This document shows, piece after piece, positions 1-6,405 of a stretch of DNA of 10,656 bases. Each line of letters starts with the position of its first letter. The first letter of the stretch is position 1. The notes under the pieces are model-generated. The model made no database searches. It was not told the origin of the DNA and saw nothing but the letters and a program-made list of their open reading frames with translations. Source of the DNA: Deltaproteobacteria bacterium (GTDB lineage: Bacteria > Desulfobacterota > Dissulfuribacteria > Dissulfuribacterales > UBA3076); NCBI GenBank assembly GCA_021159445.1, contig JAGGRV010000219.1:1-10656 (forward strand). Reading direction: 5' to 3'. The translations under genes and the position numbers were made by a program.

Positions 1-55
1 GAATACAACAAAAAATCCTATTAATTTTTGTTCAACTTATTTATCTCCCGTTCCT
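1..55 (-). repeat. Partial copy 1 of dispersed MITE-like repeat
   Basis: The reverse complement of these 55 bases is identical, base for base, to 3477-3531 of the complete copy. It starts with the terminal AGGAACGGGAG motif at position 55 and is cut off by the window edge. It is inverted relative to the other two copies. The base outside the terminus is T rather than the A seen at the other copies. Confidence 0.9.
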
Positions 56-516
56 AAGCAAGATTAAAGATACACTATAGAGAATAATCACATTCCATGC
101 TGACATGGGATCTTCTTTGCCTTCAACGTGCTGATGGTCACAGTTGGCAGATTGAGTTTTCAGGTCCTTCAGGAGTTTTATGTAACAGTCACAGATAAGC
201 TCCAACCGGCATGGATAAGCAGAGCGGTCGCAATGATGTGCGGTCTCTGCTTGCATGGCACCCTATTCAAATTGAAGAGCACGTTCCACATCTTGCCCAA
301 ATCCATCAACTTGTAATCTGAATTGCAATCCCGAATTTTTCCACCCGGAAGACCTCAATACCAGCTGACAGGTTCGCAGAAAAGGGGTAATCGTGCCAAC
401 ACGATAACTTAATAACTATTTATTTTCCATTTATCGAGTTATACTTGGTTTTGGTGTTTTGAGGATTCTTAAACAGCTTCAGGAAAATAGGCATATAAAA
501 AAGCCTGGCAAAAAAT
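56..516. other. Intergenic stretch, no supported gene
   Basis: I see no recognisable gene here. A 71-codon minus-strand frame (256 to 41) runs into the repeat at 1-55. It has many Cys and His residues but matches no family I know, and a stop lies two codons before its ATG; it may be a decayed fragment. A small perfect inverted repeat, ATCGTG-CCAA-CACGAT, lies at 390-405, about 110 bases before the next gene. A TATAAA at 494-499 could be a -10 box, but no good -35 box sits at the right distance. Confidence 0.5.
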
Positions 517-2448
517 ATGGGTAGAAAAATATCTATCGCGGCTTCTTCCATCCTCATAATAATCGCTGTCTTTGTCTTTTACCGGCTTTCACACCTTGGT
601 GCATTCCTGAAGATCGGAAATTTAAACAATGCAAATTGTTCCGTCCTGGCCAACCTGCCGGGCCCTGAAGACCTGCAGATAGACCGCAAAAAAGAGATCT
701 TATATTTTATAAGTTATGACCGTTGGGCACCGCGTGGCACTCATGTTCGTGGTGGAATATACAGCCTGGACCTAAAGGCCTCCCAGGCCGGCCCCAAACT
801 GATATGTCCTGATAAGCCGGAAGATTTTCATCCCCATGGATTCAGCCTGTATCAGGACAATGAAGGGGACAATCTGCTCTTTGTAATCAACCATCGGCAG
901 GATGGCAGGCAAACCATTGAAGTGTTTGCGATTCAGCCAAACGATCGGTTGCAACACCTTGAAACCATTGAGAGCAGGTTGGCCAAGTGGCCCAACGATC
1001 TGGTTGCTGTGGGGCCAAGACAGTTTTACCTGACGGATATTAACAGGCCTTATAATGGTATAGGACTAAAAATCGATGCCTTGCTTCAATTACGCAAAGG
1101 TCGCGTAGTCTATTATGACGGCTCGGACTTTCAAATTGTTGCTGAAGATCTGTCCTTCCCGAACGGTATCAATCTCAGTAACGACGGAAAATCCGTTTAT
1201 GTATCAGAGACCCTGGCAGGAAATATAGATGTCTTTCAAAGAGACCGCACATCGGGCCGCTTGAATCTCCTGGAATCCCATTTTGTCCGCGTTGGCCTGG
1301 ATAATATTACAGTTTTACAAGATGGGAGCCTGCTGGTTGCTGTTCAGCCCAATTTGATTGCCCTTGCAAGACATTTTAAGAATCCGCAGGCAACATCTCC
1401 CTCACAGGTCTTGAAAATCAGGATCAATGAAGAAGGATATGATTTTCAGGAAATTTACAGTAGTTCCGGTGCGCAATTGTCCGGAGCAAGCGTGGCCGCA
1501 TTGTATAAAAACAGGCTTATTATTGGGAGTGCCAGCGAACCAAAAATACTGTCCTGTGAATTGGACTGCGCGGATATAAAATTAAAAGAATGGAAAGAAA
1601 AAGGCCGATTTGTTACCATCAAATCACATCAAATATTTTATGTTGTCGAAGGTGAAGGGCCGGAGTTATTATTGCTCCATGCTTACCCTACTGCATCATG
1701 GGGATGGCACCGGATGTGGCCCGAATTGACCGGGCATTTCAGGGTGGTGGCTCCGGATCTGTTGGGGTCGGGATTCTCGGACAAACCGCCGGATGGGGAT
1801 TATTCCATCACTTATTTGACCGACGTTGTTGAGGAACTGCTAAGTAAGTTAAAAATCAAAGAAACACACGTCCTGGCCCATGCTTATGGAAGTCTGGTGG
1901 CTCAGGAGTTGCTCGCCCGCTTTAATGAGGGCAGCCCAAAAATCTGTCTTCGCTCCGTGTGTTTCATAGACGGCGGGATATTCCCGGAAACAGCCAAAAC
2001 AACCCCAATGCAGAAGTTTCTTCTTACTTCCGCTGGGAAGGCCGTTGCCAGGAATTTTCCTACCCCGTATGTAATTTTTAAACGTAATTTTTCCAATACA
2101 TTTGGCCCTGAAACACGACCGTCATCACAGGAAATGAAAGAATTCTGGGAGTTGCTTACCTATAATGACGGCCAACGGCGGGTTCCCGAGGTTATCCAGT
2201 ACTTAAATGAGCGAACTCATAAAAGAGACCGATGGGTAAATGCGCTTCAAAAAACCACTGTGCCACTGTGTCTGATAAATAGTCCTTCAGATGAGCTGAT
2301 CGGCGAGGCCACCAATAAACAATGGCGCAAATTATTACCAGATTCATTACTCATAGAGCTTGCTTCACCGGTAGGTCATTATCCGCCATTAGAGGACCCG
2401 GATATGGTACTTAAGGCATATTTTGATTATGTTGAAAAATATTTGTAA
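517..2448 (+). CDS. Membrane-anchored paraoxonase-like / MEST-like alpha/beta-hydrolase fusion protein
   Basis: This is a 643-residue two-domain protein. Residues 5-22 form a hydrophobic anchor, so the body is probably periplasmic. Residues 40-350 resemble animal paraoxonases (calcium-dependent lactonase/arylesterase beta-propellers). The PON1 calcium ligands appear conserved as E51, D52, N160, D161, N216, D262 and N263; the active-site histidines as H107 and H126; and the propeller-closing cysteines as C41 and C347. Residues 357-643 resemble the MEST/PEG1 branch of alpha/beta hydrolases (DLLGSGFSDKP, GGIFPET, FGPETRPS). The charge-relay His (H621, GHYPPLEDP) and a plausible acid (D592) are present. 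The nucleophile elbow reads AHAYG where MEST-type proteins have HDYGD, so A456 occupies the nucleophile position. The start at 517 is preceded by an in-frame stop at 496 and has no clear Shine-Dalgarno. The domain calls are solid by motif; the substrate is unknown. pagL-like follows 85 bases downstream and may be co-transcribed. Confidence 0.85.
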   Translation: MGRKISIAASSILIIIAVFVFYRLSHLGAFLKIGNLNNANCSVLANLPGPEDLQIDRKKEILYFISYDRWAPRGTHVRGGIYSLDLKASQAGPKLICPDKPEDFHPHGFSLYQDNEGDNLLFVINHRQDGRQTIEVFAIQPNDRLQHLETIESRLAKWPNDLVAVGPRQFYLTDINRPYNGIGLKIDALLQLRKGRVVYYDGSDFQIVAEDLSFPNGINLSNDGKSVYVSETLAGNIDVFQRDRTSGRLNLLESHFVRVGLDNITVLQDGSLLVAVQPNLIALARHFKNPQATSPSQVLKIRINEEGYDFQEIYSSSGAQLSGASVAALYKNRLIIGSASEPKILSCELDCADIKLKEWKEKGRFVTIKSHQIFYVVEGEGPELLLLHAYPTASWGWHRMWPELTGHFRVVAPDLLGSGFSDKPPDGDYSITYLTDVVEELLSKLKIKETHVLAHAYGSLVAQELLARFNEGSPKICLRSVCFIDGGIFPETAKTTPMQKFLLTSAGKAVARNFPTPYVIFKRNFSNTFGPETRPSSQEMKEFWELLTYNDGQRRVPEVIQYLNERTHKRDRWVNALQKTTVPLCLINSPSDELIGEATNKQWRKLLPDSLLIELASPVGHYPPLEDPDMVLKAYFDYVEKYL

Positions 2449-2533
2449 AAAGCCGTGCCGAAAGCTAATATCGTGTTTGAATAAATCTAAAGAAATAGGT
2501 CTGCAGTACTGTCATTACAGTTGATGTGTAACT

Positions 2534-3199
2534 ATGAAAAATAGCACTGATAGGCGCATTTTTTTGCCGGCTCTCCTTTTTGCTTTTTTTGTTGCATTCA
2601 GTTCGTCGGTCTGGGCCGAGACCCCGCAAGCAGCAGAGGTGGGGCCTCAAGCCGGATCTTCTGCTATCTGGGAAAACGGCATCGGCAGCGGATTCCGCAA
2701 GGGCACCAGGGATTTAGGGTTTACATTGGGGCCGGGCTTGGGCCTGAAAATTTTCGGAAGTGATAAATCGCACGATCTGGCCCTTGCGTTCGGTCATTAT
2801 GGTTGGATTTTAAGCGATCTGTTAGCTGAGGGCAATTGGTACCAAGGCAACTTCGAGGTCAGGAGCAATCTTTTCGCAGGGGGTCAGTTTGATCCCCATG
2901 GAAGATACGTGGTTGGAGGTTCAGTCGGTCCGCGATACAATTTTATCACCAACAGTCCATGGGTACCGTATATGGGTGGTGCCGTAGGGCTCTCAGCTAC
3001 CGACATCCGCGAAGGCGACCTGAGTACGACATTTGAATTCAATATCCAGATAGGATTCGGTACGCATTATTTTTTCCGCGATGACGTATCCATGACCATG
3101 GAGGTGCGTGGACTCCACCTGTCTAATGCCCATATTGAACATCCGAACCACGGCGCAAACACGGTCATGTTTTTGATCGGGACGAGTTGGTTTTTTTAA
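2534..3199 (+). CDS. pagL: PagL-like outer-membrane lipid A 3-O-deacylase (acyloxyacyl hydrolase family) candidate
   Basis: This is a 221-residue outer-membrane beta-barrel candidate. Residues 1-28 form a classical signal peptide (basic N-region, hydrophobic core, cleavage after VWA). The mature part alternates glycine and aromatic-rich strands and ends in Trp-Phe-Phe, a typical beta-barrel assembly signal with terminal Phe. The segment LHLSNAHIEHPNHGAN (194-209) matches the PagL signature, with H195 and S197 in the places of the catalytic His and Ser; I cannot assign the acidic residue with confidence. PagL enzymes remove the 3-hydroxyacyl chain at position 3 of lipid A in the outer leaflet. 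At roughly 190 mature residues it is longer than the Pseudomonas enzyme, which I recall as about 150. There is no strong Shine-Dalgarno. It could be a general acyloxyacyl-hydrolase relative without lipid A activity. Confidence 0.72.
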   Translation: MKNSTDRRIFLPALLFAFFVAFSSSVWAETPQAAEVGPQAGSSAIWENGIGSGFRKGTRDLGFTLGPGLGLKIFGSDKSHDLALAFGHYGWILSDLLAEGNWYQGNFEVRSNLFAGGQFDPHGRYVVGGSVGPRYNFITNSPWVPYMGGAVGLSATDIREGDLSTTFEFNIQIGFGTHYFFRDDVSMTMEVRGLHLSNAHIEHPNHGANTVMFLIGTSWFF

Positions 3200-3474
3200 T
3201 TTCCTCGTGTCTAGAAGACGCTGTGTCTGAGTGAACTTCACTGCTGAAATAATTGTGGGATGAAAGCGACAAAGATCTTCCGAAACAAAAGGGACCGTCA
3301 GCCCCAGCCGGACATCTCACTGAATAAAACAGAAGGGATCAATACGGTATTATGGAAAAACCGGATGGAATAGACTGATTCGGGTTGACTATCACGGGGC
3401 AAAGGAGGTCCCAACAGGCACTTGTCATAGCATTCTAAAGGCATCAGGAGTAAAAGCAAAAATCGCAGGTTAAA
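3200..3474. other. Intergenic stretch between pagL-like gene and repeat
   Basis: I see no supported gene. A 37-codon plus-strand frame opens with ATG at 3260 (MKATKIFRNKRD) and faintly recalls the start of VapB-type antitoxins, but it stops quickly and has no toxin partner. A short inverted repeat AGTGAA-C-TTCACT lies just after 3229, with no T-run to make it a terminator. Confidence 0.4.
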
Positions 3475-3634
3475 TAAGGAACGGGAGATAAATAAGTTGA
3501 ACAAAAATTAATAGGATTTTTTGTTGTATTCAAGGCGCGAGGAGCGAGCATAACGGGTTATGTGATCGACGAGCAACGAAGAAGACGGCAAAAAAGACAT
3601 TAATTTGTTCAAGTTATTTATTGTACGTTCCTTA
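3475..3634 (+). mobile_element. Complete 160-bp MITE-like element (copy 2 of dispersed repeat)
   Basis: Imperfect terminal inverted repeats bound this element: 3475-3512 on the left and 3599-3634 on the right. Both read TAAGGAACG at the outside and share ATAAATAA, TTGAACAAA and TTAAT blocks. The outer TA at both ends would fit a TA target duplication if the true termini are AGGAACG and CGTTCCT (3477-3632). The centre holds a perfect palindrome, CATAAC-GG-GTTATG (3549-3562). There is no open reading frame of note. The element is non-autonomous and would need a transposase elsewhere in the genome; the transposase family is not identifiable from this window. Confidence 0.75.
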
Positions 3635-3661
3635 CAGGGTTCCAGGCATGCTGGATAAGGT

Positions 3662-3703
3662 AGGGGCTCTTCTCGTCAATTACACGGTTTGAAGCCCCTT
3701 TTT
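3662..3703 (+). terminator. Candidate intrinsic terminator
   Basis: The perfect 7-bp arms AGGGGCT (3662-3668) and AGCCCCT (3693-3699) are separated by 24 bases and followed by TTTTT. The loop is long for a standard intrinsic terminator. It is positioned to end plus-strand transcripts from the pagL-like gene or the repeat. Confidence 0.45.
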
Positions 3704-3868
3704 GTCTTGTATCAGCCAGGCACGTGTGACCTCCTCGAACAAAAAAGTCACAAATAATCCGGTTGCTACAGGACAAACCTAATTCTAAATCTCATCATCT
3801 AGAACACATTGCTTAAAACTAAATTGAGCGATTAGCCTTTAGCGGTTAGCTATTAGTTTAATGATTAT

Positions 3869-3910
3869 CGGTCTGCCGCCCTGACAAGTCGGTCTGTCGC
3901 CCTGACAAGC
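3869..3910. repeat. 21-bp tandem duplication
   Basis: Two adjacent 21-base units (3869-3889 and 3890-3910) share CGGTCTG, CGCCCTGACAAG and differ at two positions. It is probably a slippage product beside the truncated sufB-like gene. Confidence 0.8.
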
Positions 3911-3954
3911 AGGATGTTTTGCTATTACAAACTTTCACCCGTTGGGTGTTATTT

Positions 3955-4209
3955 CTAATTAACGTAATGCCTTGATTTTTCAAAGCTAACCGAAGTATCT
4001 TTCTGTACGTAGGTGCCGGACCTCTCGGTTTCCCCTGCATCTACCCCAGCCAGGATCATCCGATCCTTATCGGCTTCAGACAAGGCATCCAGATCCTCCA
4101 CATAGCTATAGGAAACAGGTCCCGACCCGTATGCATCAAGGTCTATGTCCGGCCCGAGTTTTGCTGTCTTATCACTGGCACGCAAGGCCATTTCATCTAA
4201 GCCGCGCAT
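3955..4209 (-). pseudogene. sufB: N-terminal remnant of SufB/SufD-family (SmsB-like) Fe-S scaffold protein
   Basis: Only 84 residues remain. The start at 4209 is chosen because GAGGAG lies about nine bases upstream and the frame overlaps the end of the sufC-like gene by 13 bases, as expected for a coupled pair. The segment LGPDIDLD, then SYVEDLDALSEADKDR, then AGVDAGETERSGTYVQKDTSV matches the N-terminus of short SufB/D proteins, which normally run past 300 residues and form the scaffold where SufC drives Fe-S cluster assembly. The frame stops a few codons after the conserved Q-x-D-x-S-V block, and nothing downstream (down to 3635) resembles the beta-helix core. I infer a 3' deletion. An assembly error is the alternative. 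Confidence 0.7.
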
Positions 4210-4842
4210 CTTACACACTCCTCGTATCCGACCTTGCTGATACACCTGAAAATTTCCCGGGGATGGGTCGTGCAGGTCAATACACCCTCGAAGAGTACCT
4301 GTCCCTTGTCCGCGGTGACATAATCCAATATGAACCCGGTATGCGTAATAATCAGGCCCATTTTGATCCGTTCTCTGCGTCGCTCCTTCTGTGTCTTTTC
4401 TAAGTCCACCTTAAAGTCTCGTTGAAGCAGTTCACTGATTATGTTTCCTATGAGTGAGATATTCTCCAAATCCACACCAGACTCAGGTTCATCAAAGAGA
4501 AATAGATCCGCATCCTGGGCCATCAACTGCAAAAGCTCCGAGCGCTTGATCTCACCGCCTGAGAAGCCTTTGTTGACGTCACGCTTCAGAAACTCAGAAA
4601 AATTCACCTTTTTCGCCATGGCCTCCACATCAACCTCTTCTTTTGCACAAATTTTAATCATTTGCCTTGTCTTCACTCCATGAATGGTGGGCGGCCGCTG
4701 GTAAGACATGCCGATGCCGAGCCGCGCCCGCTCATTAACTGACATATGGGTGATGTCTTCTCCTTTAAAGAGAATTTTTCCGCCAGTGACTCTGTACTGT
4801 GGGTAGCCCATAATAGTCATGCAGGTCCTCGATCTGTAGCAT
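4197..4842 (-). pseudogene. sufC: SufC-like (SmsC-type) Fe-S assembly ATPase lacking the Walker A segment
   Basis: The body of a SufC ATPase is intact from 4820: Q-loop (YQRPPT), ABC signature (FSGGEIKRSELLQL), Walker B (LFLFDEPESGVDLE) and H-loop (LIITHTG). It starts at MTIMGYPQYRVTGGKI, a segment that normally follows the GPNGSGKST loop. Just upstream, a strong AGAGGAG precedes an ATG at 4842 that reads MLQIEDLH, a typical SufC N-terminus. The two halves are in different frames, 22 bases from ATG to ATG, and the 4842 frame hits a stop after 25 codons. I infer an internal deletion of roughly 95 bases that removed the ATP-binding loop and broke the frame. Translation from 4820 would give a 207-residue protein unable to bind ATP normally. 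It lies 37 bases after the ferritin-like gene. Confidence 0.8.
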
Positions 4843-4851
4843 CTCTTCTCT

Positions 4852-4874
4852 CCTCTGAACCCGTGAACGCTTAC
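4852..4874 (-). promoter_or_regulatory. 23-bp motif shared with the rubrerythrin leader
   Basis: This 23-base stretch matches 6327-6349 at 21 of 23 positions, with core AACCCGTGAACG on the plus strand. Each copy ends shortly upstream of a ribosome binding site in the same operon. It may be an operator, an mRNA processing site or simply repeated spacer sequence. Confidence 0.35.
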
Positions 4875-4879
4875 GATAT

Positions 4880-5734
4880 TTATTTTTGCAACCAGTCCTC
4901 TAGTTCTGCTCCTTGATATTCTTCCTGTTGGACTGTGAGGTCCAGGTTGATGACAAGGCCTGAGTGCTTCCTGACTTCGGTGTCTTCCCTTAACTTCAGA
5001 TGGCGCTCACGGGCTGTACTGACGTCCTCCAATGCCCTCTTCAGAGCCAGCCCAATGGCATTGCTCCTGTCTATCTCGCCAGGTTTTAATTTTGGGGCAA
5101 TACCATCTTCTGCAATATCTTCAGCAAAGTGCGCAAGGTGTTTCATCTTTTCCATGGCCTGATCCATGATCTTCCAGCCCATGATTTCATCTTTTTGGAA
5201 GACCCAGGAAGTGCGGAGATGTTGCAGCATCTCCGTATACTTGCTCGTGACCTCTGCCTGCAACCTATCCAGCAGCTCCTCGGGCAATTCACTCTCTCCC
5301 CCAGGAAGGCCTGCTGCCTCCTCAGGGCTCAATTTGTCCAGTTTCCTTTGAAATTTTCTGGCGTGGATGGCCGATTCCCATGCCTCTCTCTCAAGTACCC
5401 GCCTGATATGGGGATCATCCACCTTTTCCGCTTCTCCGCCATAATGGGGGATCAACTTCTCCTCATACTCAATGTAAGATCTGAGTATTGTTGCCCGGCT
5501 GGTTGGATCATAGGGATAGGGAGCCGGTGTGAAATTGGGCTCGCCTCCCAGTTTGCCTATTATCATCCCCAGCCAATGAAAATGCCACATCTCCTCCCTG
5601 GAGGTGGAAACCAGGCTCGCACCCAGAGGCGTATCTTCTCCTTCCATATAGCCGTGAACTAGATAGCGTATGATGGCCGCATGCTCATCGGCAAGATCCC
5701 TGTTCAATCTGTCAATTAAAGCCTTTTTCTCCAT
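4880..5734 (-). CDS. Ferritin-like di-iron protein with two helical halves
   Basis: This is a 284-residue, strongly helical protein. I chose the start at 5734 because AAGGAG lies about nine bases upstream; an upstream ATG at 5773 would overlap the rubrerythrin stop and lacks a comparable site. The first half has ferritin/bacterioferritin-type ligands: E17-H18, E48-x-x-H51, E91 or E92, and E120-x-x-x-H124, consistent with a four-helix di-iron site. The second half (about 155-215) is again helical with E161, E168, E195-x-x-x-H199 and H202, suggesting a diverged repeat. The tail after residue 255 is short and charged. By family it should bind iron and may act in iron storage or peroxide detoxification in the cytoplasm. 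It sits 35 bases after rubrerythrin. The exact subfamily is not recognised, and it is longer than a single ferritin domain. Confidence 0.75.
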   Translation of the reverse strand: MEKKALIDRLNRDLADEHAAIIRYLVHGYMEGEDTPLGASLVSTSREEMWHFHWLGMIIGKLGGEPNFTPAPYPYDPTSRATILRSYIEYEEKLIPHYGGEAEKVDDPHIRRVLEREAWESAIHARKFQRKLDKLSPEEAAGLPGGESELPEELLDRLQAEVTSKYTEMLQHLRTSWVFQKDEIMGWKIMDQAMEKMKHLAHFAEDIAEDGIAPKLKPGEIDRSNAIGLALKRALEDVSTARERHLKLREDTEVRKHSGLVINLDLTVQQEEYQGAELEDWLQK

Positions 5735-5769
5735 GGGTAATTTCTCCTTACGGTTTTGTTCTGCCTTTA

Positions 5770-6264
5770 TCAATCAACCTTATAAAATGCTTGCGATTTG
5801 GCACCGCACACAGGGCACCTGTTTGGTGGTTCATTTTCGCAAGTGTAGCCGCATACTGCACACACATAGTAATCAGTTTCTTTAAGTGCCTCCAGCTTAT
5901 CCAAGGCCTTCCGGTAAAGGTCCGCATGGACCTTTTCAACCTGGTTGGCATACGAAAAGGTAAGCTCTGCTGCCTTGTTGCCTTCTTCCTTTGCTGCATC
6001 GATCATGGCCGGATACATATTGGTAAACTCATGGGTCTCGCCCTCAATGGCCTGCTTGAGATTTTCAGCCGTACTCTTTACCTGGCCAAGGACACGCAGG
6101 TGACCAAGGGCATGCACGGTCTCTGCTTCAGCCACTGCCCTGAAGAGCTTGGCCACTTGGGGATAACCCTCTTTTCCTGCCCGCTTGGCAAAGGCAAGGT
6201 ATCTCCGATTCGCCTGGGACTCCCCGGCAAAAGCTTCCAGTAAATTTTGTTCAGTCTTAGTCAT
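5770..6264 (-). CDS. rbr: Rubrerythrin
   Basis: This 164-residue protein has the classical two-domain rubrerythrin layout. The N-terminal di-iron four-helix domain (1-125) carries E15, E48-x-x-H51, E76 and E79, and E110-x-x-H113 at the expected ligand positions. The C-terminal rubredoxin-like domain binds one Fe through C135-x-x-C138 and C150-x-x-C153. Rubrerythrins reduce hydrogen peroxide in the cytoplasm of anaerobes, using electrons passed through the rubredoxin-type iron. The start at 6264 has GGGAG seven bases upstream. It is the second gene of the minus-strand cluster, 35 bases before the ferritin-like gene, and that pairing supports a joint role in oxidative stress and iron handling. 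Length and all motifs are normal. Confidence 0.95.
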   Translation of the reverse strand: MTKTEQNLLEAFAGESQANRRYLAFAKRAGKEGYPQVAKLFRAVAEAETVHALGHLRVLGQVKSTAENLKQAIEGETHEFTNMYPAMIDAAKEEGNKAAELTFSYANQVEKVHADLYRKALDKLEALKETDYYVCAVCGYTCENEPPNRCPVCGAKSQAFYKVD

Positions 6265-6326
6265 ATCATTCTCCCTTTCTCAATAGGCTAATGAAAAAGA
6301 ATATCCGTTTTCTGGTGAACCCTGAA

Positions 6327-6349
6327 CCTCTTAACCCGTGAACGGTTAC
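6327..6349 (-). promoter_or_regulatory. 23-bp motif in the rubrerythrin leader
   Basis: This is the partner of 4852-4874, with 21 of 23 bases shared. It lies about 60 bases before the rubrerythrin start, in the 141-base gap after the DVU0772-family gene. The same gap also holds an ACCCT-AAA-AGGGT inverted repeat at 6360-6372 that lacks a T-run. Confidence 0.35.
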
Positions 6350-6405
6350 CTTTTGCCCAACCCTAAAAGGGTATGGCCGGAAAATAATAACCTTGTGCTT
6401 CATAT

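Larger units (their letters stand above)
3635..3954. other. Gene-free stretch: terminator candidate, short tandem repeat, decayed sufB 3' flank
   Basis: There is no gene here. It contains a terminator candidate (3662-3703), AT-rich sequence with repeated TTAGC words (about 3828-3858), the inverted pair AAACTAA/TTAGTTT around those words, and a 21-bp tandem duplication (3869-3910). A CACCC-GTT-GGGTG inverted repeat follows at about 3937-3949. This is where the missing 3' part of the sufB-like gene would be expected. Confidence 0.6.

Noticed and set aside
41..256. A 71-codon minus-strand frame rich in Cys and His.
   Set aside because: No family recognised, an in-frame stop two codons before the ATG, weak ribosome binding site, and its end lies inside the dispersed repeat. 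At best a gene fragment.
3260..3373. Short plus-strand frame starting MKATKIFRNKRD, reminiscent of a VapB-type antitoxin.
   Set aside because: The resemblance covers only about ten residues, the frame stops early, and no VapC-like toxin follows.
3862..3912. The tandem 21-bp units as the start of a CRISPR array.
   Set aside because: Only two units, directly adjacent with no spacers.
4131..4403. Plus-strand frames across the sufC and sufB-like region.
   Set aside because: They are antisense to clear SufC motifs and have no ribosome binding site or recognisable domain.
5129..5662. A long plus-strand frame (177 codons) opposite the ferritin-like gene.
   Set aside because: It is a shadow of a well-supported minus-strand gene, with no family features.
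5791..6243. A 150-codon plus-strand frame opposite rubrerythrin.
   Set aside because: Rubrerythrin on the other strand has every expected metal ligand; this frame has no recognisable content.
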